From Agrocybe praecox (Eukaryota > Basidiomycota > Agaricomycetes > Agaricales > Agrocybaceae), in contig OZ024843.1 of NCBI GenBank assembly GCA_964017145.1, positions 2,161,001 to 2,225,000 on the forward strand: a stretch of 64,000 bases of DNA, in the 5' to 3' direction. Of the stretch, positions 1 to 12,616 are shown one piece after another. The notes beneath the pieces were generated by a model. It saw only the letters and a list, made by a program, of their open reading frames with translations. It was not told the DNA's origin and did no database searches. The translations under genes and the position numbers were made by a program. The stretch's first letter is position 1. The number at the start of each line of letters is the position of its first letter.

Positions 1-2093
1 CAAAGCACACTGTAGCGCCATGCAACTAATAGCCAAGAAGCTAAACCACACTTGACAATGCAATTTTGAGACGTGGTCGGGTCCTTGTGGAAGAAGGATG
101 TGAACAAAACAATAGTGAGCACTATAGCATGATTTCAGTTTTATCAGTATTTTTAGGGACAAACCGCTTACACAAGTGTCGCTAATCCAAAATATCGCGA
201 CCACAGATATAGTAGCTTCGGTGTAGTGGGCGCTCTGATTGGAATGGCGTGCAGTTATCATCATAGGATATTTACCGCGAGCGTGTCTTAAGATACTCAC
301 GGCCATATAACCTTGTATTCAGACCTGAATAACCACAGGTAGTCCAAGAAAGCTAACACCAGAGAAAAAACTGCAAATAAAGATGTAAGAGGCCATATAG
401 CGGACAGCACTGCAATGTCTAAGCGCTCACGAGAAAGGTAACTCCTCTCGTAGAATGATCTTTGGATGTCGCGGTCGCGGAGAAACGTGGCGTCATATTG
501 TTTTGCTGCCAATACCGACATAATCCCAGCAGAAAATTAAAGAGATAACTTTTGGCTTGAGGCCGAGGTAGAGAGGGGAGAAATGAAGAAATGAAGGATG
601 TAAACAAAACGGGCTTTATTAAATTATTTATGGTACTTACATCAATCACTTAAGGTTAGTCAGGGTCGTACTATACCGTAGATACCGAAAATGTGACTAC
701 TCATCAATAAACCTAAATACCCTGTTAGTAGGCGCGCCGGAGAATGTATCCATTTTTAAAGAATCCGAGGCTTGATTGAGAATACTTAGGGACGAAAGGG
801 TGATACATGGAAATTAGTATGTCGCTGAGCTCAACTTGAAAACTTTTTATTCTGCTTGTTCGAGAGCTAATAGGGCATTTGAATATTATCAGATCGTTCC
901 TGTTCGGCGAGTGTCACCTTTCTTCTTCAAACGACAGCTGTCGGATATCTCCCTAACTAAAGTTGTTCCGTTGAATAGAGACCTTTACTAGCAGGGTATA
1001 CTGACCCGACAACCTTAAACCACGTTATCTTGGCAAATAAAATTTCGTTCCTTTCCTACATACATACCTAAAAACTCTGTTTCCCCTTGATTATCCCTTG
1101 CTCAACAATGAATTATTAGTCATTGCAGTCTGACATGTGGATGCACAAAGTACACGAGCACTGTGGTCGGCGTAAATGTCGGTTGTCGCTAACCAGATGG
1201 GAGCAGTCAACCGTACTTACAAGGCTTGAGGATGCGGAGAAACGAAGATAACGAAGTTTTGATACAAGGGTTGGTTGCGTTTTGGAAAATGTTTAGACTT
1301 TCGTTTCCCCCTTGTGATTCGCGTCTTCGGGTTCACTACTGAATCCGAAGAAACGGTCGTAGAACCACATTTTATAACAACGAGTAATATTCGGGGGCTG
1401 AAGCACTAGAGCCTTATCAGTAGCATCAGAGAAGGGGTTATATACCACATACCGAGCCCTGACGCCGACTCCCGACTCCAATAATGGTATGAGGATTCGG
1501 ACGGCAACCTCCGAAAATTCCAAGTAAAGGGCCCGACAAATGATGGTTTGGAGCTGTGCTTTTTATCCAAACAATACATCCACGTCGCTGATAGTAGAAA
1601 GCTTATAGTTGGACAGAACTGATATCGGATCGCGACCAAGACATTCAGGGATGACCACAGCATGAGGAAAGTCGTGGACTATAACCATACTGTTTGATAA
1701 CTCTCTTGAAATCTTCAAGGAATATTGTATATCAGTCTCCTGAATGTGCGCAAGTTCTCGAATTCCAATTCCTAGTCTCGTCCTGACTCCTAGTCCTTTT
1801 TTTGTTTTGTTTTGCGGTTTGGTTTGGGTTGAAAACGCGATACGTCACAATATGCTACATTCACGTGATCTTGTCACTGAAACCTTGATGCTTGTATTTA
1901 TTTGTGGTCGTGGCCATGGTGGCACCGAAATTACTCAGACATCCGAACCTGTCATTACGTGACTGTTTTTTTTTTCCTCCCCCTTTTTCGATTTCGATTT
2001 GTGTATTCCTCTCGTCCCTCTTCTTACTCGCTGTTCGAAAAGGAGGTCAACACTTTAAGTAAAACAGACTTTCAATTGTCCAATTTGCTCATC
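1..2093. other. Region without a supported gene
   Basis: No gene could be supported here. On the minus strand, 297-521 encodes 74 residues with a hydrophobic segment followed by LAFLDYLWLFRSEYKVIWP and a possible GTGAGT donor. That pattern loosely resembles the first membrane segment of Agaricomycete DUF6533 proteins, but no convincing next exon was found toward position 1, so it may be a truncated or decayed copy. The 600-1700 stretch is AT-rich with short unrelated open frames. 1800-2090 is pyrimidine-rich and is probably the promoter and leader of the GTPase gene that starts at 2094. Confidence 0.4.
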
Positions 2094-5000
2094 ATGAGCC
2101 AAACCCAATATCAAGTGCGTGGATTCAAACATCTCAAATCACTTTTTTTGTCGCGTTTTCAAGTAAACTTACTCAAATTGACTCATAGTCCTGTTCAATT
2201 AAGCCAGAACCTCAAGAGGGGGTTCTGCCGCAGAACAATTCAAAGTCTCCCGAACACACACCTTCCAATGCTGTAAAATCTGAACCAAATGATTTCGCGC
2301 GCTTGGTGAGTGTCGTATTGTGCGACGGAGCTTCTACTATAAAACTTAGAACACTCTACAGTTTTCGGACCGTGGACTTCCTGTCCCAGCCTACGCTCAG
2401 AACTTAAACCTTCCTGTCGGCACCACGGTCAAGCAGGAAGATATTGCACCCATCCAAAAACATTTCACTGTTCATCAGACCGTGCAAGAAATACAGTACA
2501 ATCCGGAAGCTTCATTGGAAGAAGGATTAGGGATGGTGAAGACTATCAAAGAAACTTTAAAACATTTGGAGTTGGGTAGTAAGCTGAGAGAAGAAGTCTG
2601 GGCTCGTGAAATCACATCGTTCGTCTAATCTCGTCAGAGTCATTTGGGTCTTACACTAACTATAATTTAGACTACAGGGTCAAGGTACTCCAAAGACCTT
2701 GATCGCTGTATGCGGTGGTTTGTTGAGTTTTATATTTCAAATAGAATAAAGCGCTCAAATGTATTCTACAGCCACTGGTGCCGGAAAGTCATCGATTTTA
2801 AATGCTGTACTTGATGGTCTGTTAACTTGGTATGACTTCCATTACATACATACTGATTTTCATGCAAGACAATGTCGTCCCGACCAGCGGAATGAGAGGT
2901 ATGATATATTCATGATCTATCTATCTTGCCAACTAATTTTGGACATCTATAGCTTGTACGGCGGTAGTAACGGAGCTTGCATATCACAACAAGCCTACAA
3001 TTGATGCCGACATCTCATTCTTATCGGAAACCGAATGGAAGGAGGAGCTGGACGTTCTTCTGAAGGATTTGATTGACGACGAAGGGAACGTGAAGAGAAT
3101 AAACGATCTGAACAGTGATGCGGGTGTGGCCTGGTCTAAGGTTCGATTTAAGTTGAAGCCTCACCATTTTAGATATTCACAAATGTCCAGGTTCACGCAG
3201 TTTATCCTAAAATCACCCAAGAAGCCCTAGGGAAAATGAACACCAACCAAATCGTAAACTATGATCAACGTGCATTTCAAATTTTTTCGCCAATGCGATG
3301 CATACTGATATTTCTTATAGAAATCTCACAGATCCTTGGAAGCAAGAAGACCATTAGTGCTAAGGACTCAAAAGCCTTCGCGAAAGAGATAGCGAAATAC
3401 ATCGATTCAAAGGACCAGAGGCGTAGCAAAAAAGACAAGGAGAAGTCTAAACCTAAGGAGCCCGGTTTAATGGACAAAGTGCGCAAGAGCGCAGGTATGA
3501 GCACTTCCAAGAATGCAGACCAAAACGACGTGGATGCTCCAGCTCTCTGGCCCCTTATCCGTCAAGTCAATGTCCGTTGTCGTGCAGATGCTCTCTCCAC
3601 AGGAGCTGTGTTAGTGGATCTTCCTGGTAATGTCGTCTTTCCTCTTGCGGAACTATTGGCGTCTAACTAATATTCTCTTCAGGTGTTGCTGATGCCAACG
3701 CGGCTAGGAACAGTATCGCAAAAGATTATATGAAGAAGTGCAATTGCATATGGATCCTAGCTCCAATCACCAGGGCTGTAGATGATAAAACAGCGCGAGG
3801 TTCGCCGCAAAAGTAAATCAAAATCCCAACAAACTAACCTTTCCGGATATGTAGATTTACTCGGTGATGCATTTAAAATTCAACTGATGAGTAAGTCCGC
3901 AATTACTCTATACTTACGTATGCTAATTATACCGCCAACAGTGGGTAAATATGCAAAGTATTTTAAGCGCGACGTAATTTTCTCTGATCCTTGCTATTCG
4001 AATATACCCAATAGACGGAAAGTTAGTTCACCCACAATTTATTCTTTGATTAATAACTAACAACGATTCTAGCTACGACGATCATGCAATAACATTCATA
4101 GGTGCATTTAATGTGACAGTCCACTTTTAAACTAACAACATACTAATATCATCCATCAAATAGCAACAAAGTGTGACGACATATCATGCGATGAAATCAC
4201 TCGAGCACTTCGATTAGATAGTGACCCTGAACTCGAAGAAATCCAGGATCGCTTAGATACGCTAGCTCAGGAAATCAAAGCCTCCAAGAAGGAGAAACGC
4301 GACGCAGAAAATTTGATCAAAGGCAAGTCCATAAAAGTCAGCTTCCGGAGGAATTACGACTAACTTCCATAGCAGAGATAGAAAAAGAGTTGGCAAGTGT
4401 TAGGGAGCAAATTCGCGAAGACGAGAACCATGTTGAAGCCCTTGAAAACGGTGAAACTTTTGTCCCAACTATCAAGAAAAACAAAAAGTCTTCTCAAAGT
4501 GGGAAAAAACGTAAGAATAAAGCAGGCGGTAAACAGGGCTCGCAGAAACGCAGACGCAGCGCAGCAAGTAGCGATGAGGGTGATGAAATAAGCGATGAGT
4601 CAGAAAGTGACTTTGATGACAGCGACGAAGATTCTGAAGACAACTCTGACAAGTCCGAGGAGGAAAACTCGGATAACGAAGGAAACTCCGATGAAGATGT
4701 TGATATGGATGCTCCTGCAAATATTGAGGAACTGAGAGAGAGGATCAAGACCTCGAAAATTTCCATCAAAACAATACGTGAAAGTCTCAACGACGTACGC
4801 GCTACGAAGAAAGCGGCCATCGATTCCCTTTCGTCTTTCGAAAAGAATAGCGTAAAAGCGCAAAGGGAGAAGAATGCCTTCTGTTCACTTAAACGCTCTG
4901 AGGTGTGTCACCCCAATTCCATTATCCACAAGCAACCTCCTGAACGTATCTATGCCGCAGTACTCTCGCGATGTCCTCAAAGAAGATTTCCGAGTTGGCC

Positions 5001-6889
5001 TCAAAGATCTAGACGGTAAAATTTCATTGACATAAAATGGATTAAGAAGATTAAATTATCTGGCATCATGCACAGACGCTGCTGCTGAGGAGCGCGATCC
5101 TGACAATTTCAATCCTAATATTAATGCCCGTGGTAGGTGGTGATTTTGGTTATTTTCCTTGGAGGGCTGGTAATGATCCTCATTCGGATTTTTCCTAGAT
5201 TACGACGCAATCAACCTTCCAGTATTCACTTGTTCTAGCCGTGATTATGTCCGACTCAAAGGTTAGCATATACCCACTGCTTCTCCAAAGAAAAAGCTCA
5301 TCGGGCTTCATTCATTCAGGCCAGGTCAAAGGTGATGGCCAACCATCTTGTTTCTCCAACGTACAAGATACCGGCATCCCAGATCTTCAACGCTGGTGTC
5401 ATAAACTGACTATTGCATCCCGCGAGCGCTCCGCTAGATCATTCCTGACACAGATCCAATTATTCTGTCAGACAGTGAAGAACTATGTGCAAGGAATTGG
5501 TGATGTGACAGTGAATGATCGCGAAGCTCTGCGCGAGAAATGGGAGTCTCGAGAAACTGACGAAGCGCCGCGGTATGATGAAGCAAGTGATCCAGACCCC
5601 TTGGATAGTATCTTGAATGGCTTAGGAGGTGGGTTAGGAAGTAGTTTATTCACTATGAATCAGCATCAGATCAAATCGGACAAAGAAGAGGAATTGCATG
5701 GCATAACTGCTCTACTCTGCACAGTACGTGTTTCGCTCTTTCATAATCTTGTACTATGTATAATTTCAATTTGTTCATCAGGAATTCGCGGCATTGGTTG
5801 ATGGGTGTGTCGCGGATCTGAAGCAAAACTTCAAAGATGGTTTAGAAGACAAATGCAGGACAGGAGCGTCGAACGTATGTCAAGCATGGTATCGAACCAA
5901 CCAACCCTCACTTACTCTAATGGACTCAGGCTGCAGATTCCGCGCTTCCCACCATTGACGAATTCCAAAGTTCAATGCACTGGGCGACATACCGTGCAAG
6001 TATGTTCCATCAACTAATTTCTTATTCAATGCCTGACATCTCCATCTATCAGCACTACGTCGTCACGGCTCATTCAGACGAGACCTAAACGTCGAATTGG
6101 TAAATCCGTTTACCAGGAATATCGCTCACTCTTGGAGCGAAGTGTTTGAATCTGATCTGTTTGGCCCTTTCTTGGAATCCACTATCTCTGCAATAAAAAC
6201 ACTGGTCAAAGCGGTTGAAGACAGTGCTGCGCCAGGCCTTCAGGATCGTGCAAAGGTACAAGGCGAAGCGTCCATCCAAGAGGCTCGTGCAGCGTTGGTC
6301 AATGCTGTGGAACTAGTGAAGGAGACCATGAATAGAGAGCAAAAGGAAGTGTCCAGGTGCATGGCACCTCATGTCCAGGCACAACTGGTCGAGGGCTACG
6401 ATACCGCCATGCTGGAACGTGGTACAGGAAGCGTGGCTCGTCAGAAGGTTGGCACTTAAATTTCTTACGAAAGATTACTTGGAAATAACGCATAACTGCC
6501 CTGTAGGCTTATTTCCGACAATATATTGACGATTGCAAGGACAACATATTCGATGATGGCGCAGATATTTTGTTGGAACGATTAACACAAGCGGCTGAAG
6601 CCATCGGAGAAACATTAGACGAGGCCATGGCCAAATTGGCCCAGAAGGTACGTTCATTTTCTTGAATTCAGAATAATTGATCTAATTGTGGTATCAGGTT
6701 GAAGTTAGTTTATCGGTACTTTGGGAGGGTGCACGCGACAGTCCGGCGCAACGTAAAGCCAGGGCCAATGTCATCGACATAGCCAGCATTGTACAAAACC
6801 AAGTCAAGCTTTGGGTGGAAGCTGATAAATTGCACCAGGAAGAGGCAAGACTTCAACAAGTCGATGAAGAGATGGCAACAGAAACTTGA
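2094..6889 (+). CDS. SLIP-GC-like large P-loop GTPase (dynamin-superfamily type)
   Basis: Predicted large GTPase with many short introns; start taken as the ATG of MSQTQYQ. The G1/Walker A motif is rebuilt across an intron ending near 2770: VCGATGAGKSSILNAVLD. It is followed by DNVVPTSGMRACTAVVTE, a switch-I-like Thr region, and by VDLPGVADANAARNS (G3, about 3615-3715). This order is that of fungal proteins related to the nuclear GTPase SLIP-GC. A charged exon at about 4380-5020 carries Lys/Arg-rich runs (KKNKKSSQSGKKRKNK) and then a long Asp/Glu/Ser-rich stretch, suggesting a nuclear protein, followed by predicted helices. The C-terminal part is helical and ends QVDEEMATET. The molecular role in fungi is unknown; GTP binding is inferred from the motifs. 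No exact homologue is claimed, and exon joins between 3000 and 6700 are approximate. Confidence 0.8.
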
Positions 6890-7296
6890 TTTCAACAAAG
6901 AAAGATATATATGTTTGAAATAATACACCCCTCCCTCAAGTAATCACTACATTACAAACTACTTGTCCTTCCTATATGTTTCCTTCCTGACACTTTGATT
7001 GGACTTAACTAACCTCCGAAATTTTGTTAATAAAGATTTTATAATTTAGAACTGTTCTACCTAGTGTTGTTCGATTGTATTCACTGCAAATATACAGTAC
7101 AGAATTAGAACGCGCAGTAAGAAACAACTATTTTTACACTGTTGCGTAAGTACACAGATCTGGGATGAAACCTCATCCTTTGTGGTTTTCAAGGAAAGGG
7201 CATATAGGTGAACGTCGATCATTAAAAGTCGTGAAAGGTGCGGGTGAGGTTGCTGCATGTGGCGTAGTCGTGGAGGGTAAACGAGATTGGGTGGTT

Positions 7297-7843
7297 TTAT
7301 ATCCTGTACACGGGGCGTCCTTTCCTATCGACCTCTCCACCTGTGCGAGGGTCGATGTATCTTTGTCGACGAGAAAATCCCATGAAGCCCCACGTTCCGT
7401 GATCCGATTTGTATTTCACACCAGTAGATGGTGCCAAACCAAAGAAACGACGGAGACGAGCCCCGAACGAATGGTGATGAGGATGATATGTAGCAGCATA
7501 GGTTGGTTGTTGCTGAAATCGTCAAGAAAGAAATTATATGAATATTGGTCAAGTTATTGAGAATAGTATGAATGCGACGCACCATCATCATCGCGGGCGC
7601 TGCAACGGTTGTGGCGACTTGAGGAACCCTGTAATCATAATCGTTGTAGTCATAATCGTTGTAGCGATGGTGGCTATGTCTGTGCCCGAAGCCACTGTTA
7701 GAGGGAGGTACGTACATGACACCGCCAGGTTGAGCGTAGCTACCTGCCATACCATATTGGCCGTACCCGCCTGCGACGGACGGGTAGGTGACCACGGGTT
7801 GGGTGGCAGCGTAGCCAGCTTGAGATGGATAGTATGCAGTCAT
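7297..7843 (-). CDS. Small Tyr/Gly/Pro-rich protein with basic conserved C-terminus
   Basis: Two exons (7583-7843 and 7297-7512) joined by a 70-nt intron give about 158 residues. The N-terminal half begins MTAYYPSQAGYAATQPVV and is rich in Tyr, Gly, Pro and Val, with a His/Asp/Tyr cluster (HRHSHHRYNDYDYNDYDYR). The C-terminal exon is basic and looks structured: FGARLRRFFGLAPSTGVKYK, then TWGFMGFSRRQRYIDPRTGG and RKGRPVYRI. No signal peptide or membrane segment is visible. I do not recognise a characterised family; it has the look of a conserved basidiomycete protein of unknown role. The low-complexity half may be a disordered region able to form aggregates or hydrogels, but that is inference. 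Confidence 0.7.
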
Positions 7844-8148
7844 TTCAACTGTGACTTGGCGGTCTTGAAGAAGGAAAGAGAGATAGTCGTGTGCTTTTAA
7901 GTAAACGTGAAAGAAGGAAGGAAATGAAGCGGAAGTGAACGCTAGTGAACGACTCGCAGATGAAACAATTCAATTCCATCAACCCGGAGATATTAACAGC
8001 GTCCCTTGCACGTGTCGTGTTCAAATCATCACATCTTATCTGTATTAAGCAAATGTCAGGATGCTATTTAAATTACTTTTTCAAAGCAGCTATACAGGGT
8101 CATTCTATGTTCAAAGAACAGCGCATCTCTCTCGGAATCACGTACAAA

Positions 8149-9441
8149 CTACTCCAAATCCTGGAAGTCCCCTTCGTCCAAATCATGAGGCTATCCAAAC
8201 ACAATTAGAAAGATTGGAGTAGTTGGGAAATGGTGTCACAAGATACCTCTTTTGGTTCCTCATCTTCCCCATATTGCATCGTAAAGTCGATATGACTAAC
8301 CACCGTCTCCAAAGAATCGGTGTTGCTCAGATCCAAAGGGAGGAAAGATACTAGAGGGTGGTCCTCAATCTATGAAGCCGATCAGATTTCATTCAAGGCT
8401 GCAACTGTAGCAAGCTCTCTATAGATGCTTGAGCGCTTACCAGTTGTACTATAGCTTGATTAAGGGCATGGAATCGAGGATTTGACGTGTTTCCTTCCTG
8501 ACCTCTCCGAGTAGCAAGGAGTAGTGGGTCAGGGTCCAGATATCTAAGGTGTCAATTAGTAAATGAAGATCGCAGTGAAAGCAAAAAATAGATGCGCCGG
8601 AAACATTTCCATGTTCCGTATACCGTTGTTCGAGGAGAATGCGCACCTTGCTATATCTTTTCGCCGCCGAATACCATTCCTCGCTCCACCAGATTTGTCT
8701 TCTGTATTTGAGGTGACCAAATCCATCTTGGACATGATATTGATCCACGGAATCTCCAAATTTACCATAGCAGACATGGCAGACAGAACTCCGCTTTTTG
8801 TGATGTAAATTCGTTGATAGTAAAATTAAGGACACGGAAAGCTAACCTGAAGAATTTATAGCGGTCTTCCATGAACTGTGACTCTATCAGATACGTGGCG
8901 CATACTCGGATGTTGAGCCTTTGAAGGTTTTGAACGAGAGTTGGCAGAAATGGATGATGGGTATAGAGCTCGATTTGGCCTAGACGAAAAAGCGACAAGT
9001 TAAATGAAGCCACAACTAATACGATGACGAAACGTACCTGGACAATCGAATATGAGATAATCATCATCGAAACCGCCGAGTTCCTCTTCTAGCCAATCCA
9101 TGTTTTGCATTAGGTACCTAGAAATTTACATTAATAGCCGTCAAAGCCAACGTCCAGACACACGGGATGAGTCGAGACCAAAGACCGTCACTCACTCACT
9201 CAAAGCAGTACACAAGACCACCGTTTGGACCGTACTCGAGCTCTGTCATGACATCATCCAGACTGACTAGGTCCTTGATGTCGATAACAGGCTCGACCTC
9301 AAAATTAGCGAGTGAAGCGGCGGGGTCGAGATTGACTAAATGTGCTGTCCGTTTTGCGACTCTGAGATGGTTGAGGAATGCTGCTGTGAATGTAGATTTC
9401 CCTGCGCCTGCTGGCCCAGTAACAAGAACAGCGTATCGCAT
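8149..9441 (-). CDS. GPN3: GPN-loop GTPase 3
   Basis: GPN-loop GTPase, a family needed for assembly and nuclear import of RNA polymerase II. Visible motifs: [17 protein letters not shown] (P-loop right at the N-terminus), NLDPAA, the signature Gly-Pro-Asn loop in [26 protein letters not shown] (G3), and MSKMDL (G4-like). The order and spacing match human and yeast GPN3 rather than GPN1 or GPN2. An upstream in-frame ATG at about 9540 would add 33 residues, but family members begin at MRYA, so 9441 is chosen. Several short introns interrupt it; the last exon encodes [11 protein letters not shown]. It is divergently arranged with PYM, with 143 bp between start codons. Confidence 0.92.
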
Positions 9442-9584
9442 ATTTGAAAGATTGTAGTGGTAAGAGACTCCGAGAACCGAGATGGATTGAGAAAGAGGAT
9501 TGATGGGTTTCAAAGTCCGCACGAGTGTGTGTGCCATCAATGTGGTGATTAAGGGCTGCTTTAACTCATCTCAACTTATCACCA

Positions 9585-10198
9585 ATGTCGCGTCCACCTA
9601 TAAACCCAGAGAAATCGGTAGCCGGCATCGCTGTCGACCCGCAAACTCTCGAACGCATAATCCCTGAATCAAAGAGACCAGATGGAACGTATGTCCGATG
9701 TTTACTACTGTCTTCAAATCTCCCACTGGTTCTTTCATTTCTTATCAACCTCTTTCACCGCATTCATCTTTTTCTAGGGTGCGCAAGCAGATTAAAATTC
9801 GTCCAGGCTTTACTCCCCAAGAGGATGTCCGTAGATTCCGAGGCACAAAACAAGCTCAGATGGACTCGAATGCGTTACCAAAGGGGCACATCATAGGCTG
9901 GGCGCCTCCTCCAACGAGCACCGCTTCATCAGGTGCTGATAGCACAAAACCAATGTCTAAGAGCGCCAAAAAGAATGCGAAACGTAAGGAGAAAAAGGAA
10001 AAAGACAAGGCTGAGGGTACTGTACCTGATAACTGGGACGACGACGATGAAGATGAGGGCAAATCTGCCACTGCCACTCCCCCAGATTCAAAGGATGTTC
10101 CCAAGCAACCCAGACCTCCTATAAATGCATTTAAGAATGCTGTGGCCGATGCGACGAAAGACTTGACGAGCAAGCTGGAGAAGTTGAACGTCAAATAA
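9585..10198 (+). CDS. PYM1: Partner of Y14 and Mago (PYM/WIBG)
   Basis: Cytoplasmic factor that in other eukaryotes binds the Mago-Y14 heterodimer and removes exon junction complexes from translated mRNA. Two exons (9585-9688, 9778-10198) give 174 residues. The conserved Mago-binding N-terminus is clear: VAGIAVDPQTLERIIPESKR, then PDGTVRKQIKIRPGFTPQED across the intron. The middle holds a Lys-rich block (KKNAKRKEKKEKDK) and an acidic run, and the end has a short helix (DLTSKLEKLNVK). Presence of PYM fits an intron-rich genome that retains the exon junction complex. Length is typical for the family. Confidence 0.9.
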
Positions 10199-10356
10199 AC
10201 TTTGGGAACTCTACTGGTATCGTGACATCAATGAGACGGAGGATAATTATGTCTCCAGGGAATGATATACAGTTGTAATACAGCTATGTAATATATGAAG
10301 GGGTTTGGTATTATTTCTTCCTATGCTATAATTAAGGAGCAAGCACTGATCTCTTC

Positions 10357-11509
10357 CTATGTAACCCATTCTGTCCGTTCTAATCCTTCTGTAGGTACAC
10401 TAATGTCCGGATGTGAGGGAGGTGGGGATTTTCGCGGCGCTGATTTAGGATATGGTTGAATCTCCATCATGATAATAATGACAAGAACAAAGGATGAGAG
10501 GGTGACTAGAAACCCGAGTTAGAGAAAGAACACAGATCATGAAAAACTAACAACTCACCGACGGCCTTCCGCATATTGTCCCACTTGATTTCTTCTACGT
10601 CTGTCCTCAGGTCACTGACACTGATAACAGCCTTGTTTAAAAGTTCCTGCAAGTGGGAAAGTTATTGACTAAACTCAGATCGGAAATAATAGAATAAGAA
10701 TACTTCTATTGTAATGTCCTGCTGCTTCAAATCCGCTTTCGTCTCGTTCTTCCTACTGTCAAGTTCCATTTGAATCCTGCGAGGAAAGTTAGTGCGTGAA
10801 CATATTGAAAGATAGATGAATAACGAACTCATGTTTTAGATTGCCAATATCTTCCTTCATCTTGATATCTAGTTTGTCAACTTCTCTTCGTAGAGCAGCA
10901 GTGGCTGCTCTAATCGCCGCAGAGTCGTTCTTCGTATTCATGGTCATTTCTGCTCGTAATTCAGATAGGGCAGCACGGAATAGATATGCTTGCTATTTTG
11001 TGAGTATGAGAAACAAGATAAACTGATTCCATGAAACGGCGAACGTAACATACATTATCGAGGTCCTTGACCGTTAAACCTTCTCTCCGGACTCTTCCTA
11101 TTCGATCGACGAGTAAAGCTCTGGTAGCTCGCATTAGACTCCTGGCAGTCTCTTCAGGAAAAGTCTTTTCAAGCGCAGCAAAGAACGCATGAGTATGAAA
11201 CGGTGGGTTTGAATATGTTGACCCGCGAAATGGAGTGCCCATGTAGGCAGCCGGAACGCCGGAACTCGGTACAGGTAAGGAGTCGTTAGGTTTCGGTGGT
11301 GGTGGTAGTTCTGAATTGTTTTTCGAGGAACTACTAGCAGTCGAATAACTACTATTACTCGAGTCCGAAGGGTCATGAGGATGGGGAGACATGGACGCGT
11401 TCGGATTAGGAGGTAGCGGATCTCCAACTGAATGAACTCTGCGGTATAAGGATGAGGAGGCGGGAGGGGTATCCAAAGATATTGCGCGACATATAGCACG
11501 CAGGAGCAT
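10357..11509 (-). CDS. Mitochondrial DUF1640/CCDC90 coiled-coil protein (MCUR1/FMP32-like)
   Basis: Inner-membrane coiled-coil protein of the CCDC90 family, whose members include human MCUR1 and yeast FMP32; roles proposed elsewhere include uniporter regulation and respiratory chain assembly. The N-terminus [16 protein letters not shown] is Arg-rich and lacks acids, like a mitochondrial presequence. A Ser/Pro-rich linker follows, then the family core [20 protein letters not shown] and [14 protein letters not shown]. Downstream exons encode a long coiled coil ([14 protein letters not shown]) and a C-terminal membrane segment ([17 protein letters not shown]). The start is the ATG that opens the presequence. 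It converges with PYM: their stop codons are about 160 bp apart. Confidence 0.82.
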
Positions 11510-11775
11510 AATATTAGAAATGAAGAGCAGACTGCCGACAAGCGGACCTGAATCAACAAGGTAGGCCTGTTTGCCTATCGCTCCAGATGTAAACACATGA
11601 TATGTACCGAATTGAAAAATCGACTTCTTCGAAACTTCTTGTAACCGAGGGTAATGAAAGTGAAAACAACTCGGAATGACCTTTGATGAATCCACCGTAA
11701 GATTAGTTAGCACACATCTCTAGATCATCGAGTGAGGTATATACTGGAGCAGTAGGTATATACAAGGCATCAACA

Positions 11776-12218
11776 CTAAAGAGGACGAATATGAAGGATA
11801 GGCCCAACAGGTACCACGCCCGTAGATTTGATCTGTCGAGGTTCAAGAGCTTTAGAACAACAAAACGTTTGTTGGAAAGGATTCGAGAAAGACGTACATG
11901 AGTCTGCAGGAGAAGTATAGTATCCAATCTTGAAATGATCAAAGTCAGTCGTATCTTTGAATGCGGGGTTGTTCCAGTAGAGGTTGCGGAGGGCGCCATC
12001 TATAGAGAGAGAGAGAGTGTGTGTGTGTGTGGGTTAGACACACGCTCAGTGATAAGGTACACCAAACCATATAGAACTTGACGAAGACGAACTTGTAAAT
12101 GGCCGGGTACCCGTCGCGGATGGTCATGATATTGCATTTTTGAAGTGACAGACGTAAGCGACGTTGAACCGGATCTACAGACATAGATAGAGTAAATCAG
12201 CATATCCATGCCGGTGAG
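11776..12218 (-). pseudogene. Relic of an ECM4-type glutathione transferase (glutathionyl-hydroquinone reductase)
   Basis: Pieces of the C-terminal half of an ECM4/omega-like glutathione transferase remain in order on the minus strand: LTGMDMLIYSIY, then RFNVAYVCHFK in another frame, CNIMTIRDGYPAIYK in a third frame, an intron-like gap with a GA/GT microsatellite, then LYWNNPAFKDTTDFDHFKIG, and finally GVVPVGPILHIRPL with a stop at 11776-11778. The frame breaks, for example two surplus bases between HFK and CNI, mean that no intact protein can be read. The N-terminal thioredoxin-like domain was not found upstream. It lies 4-6 kb from two intact glutathione transferases of a different class. 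Confidence 0.6.
12001..12031. repeat. GA/GT microsatellite
   Basis: A run of about seven GA units passes directly into about seven GT units. It sits inside what looks like an old intron of the ECM4-like relic. Confidence 0.9.
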
Positions 12219-12616
12219 TCAAAGACGAGAAAATGAATGCGCAGAAGGTTGTACACTTTGTAGTAAGTAATAAAAATAAAACTAGAATGGTTTACTTTTG
12301 AAACAACAACGGGTACAGGTAGATTATTTTCGACTTTTCATGAATCATCTACGTCTACTCTCCGCTATGATGCATTGGTTTTGTTCTCTCTTACAGAGAA
12401 TATGGGCAGTCAGGAGGTGCGGGGTAGATTAATCTTGCCACATATGACTTGACTCAGTGCCCTTGAACACACACCTCTTCCACAAAACCTATGCGATATA
12501 GAGATATGTGCCTAAAACCCCAGTCGAGGGCAACCAATCTGTTGAAAATACCCTCTGCGGGAAAGCTGTGCCTGCGTAGGGTTCAACTACACCCTTTAGG
12601 AAGTGTGCATGGCAGG

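Noticed and set aside
297..521. Minus-strand membrane-like segment resembling DUF6533
   Set aside because: One hydrophobic segment only; no matching second exon toward the window start, so not called as a gene.
9442..9540. 33-residue N-terminal extension of GPN3
   Set aside because: GPN3 proteins begin at MRYA with the P-loop near the N-terminus; the extension shows no targeting pattern and overlaps the short divergent promoter.
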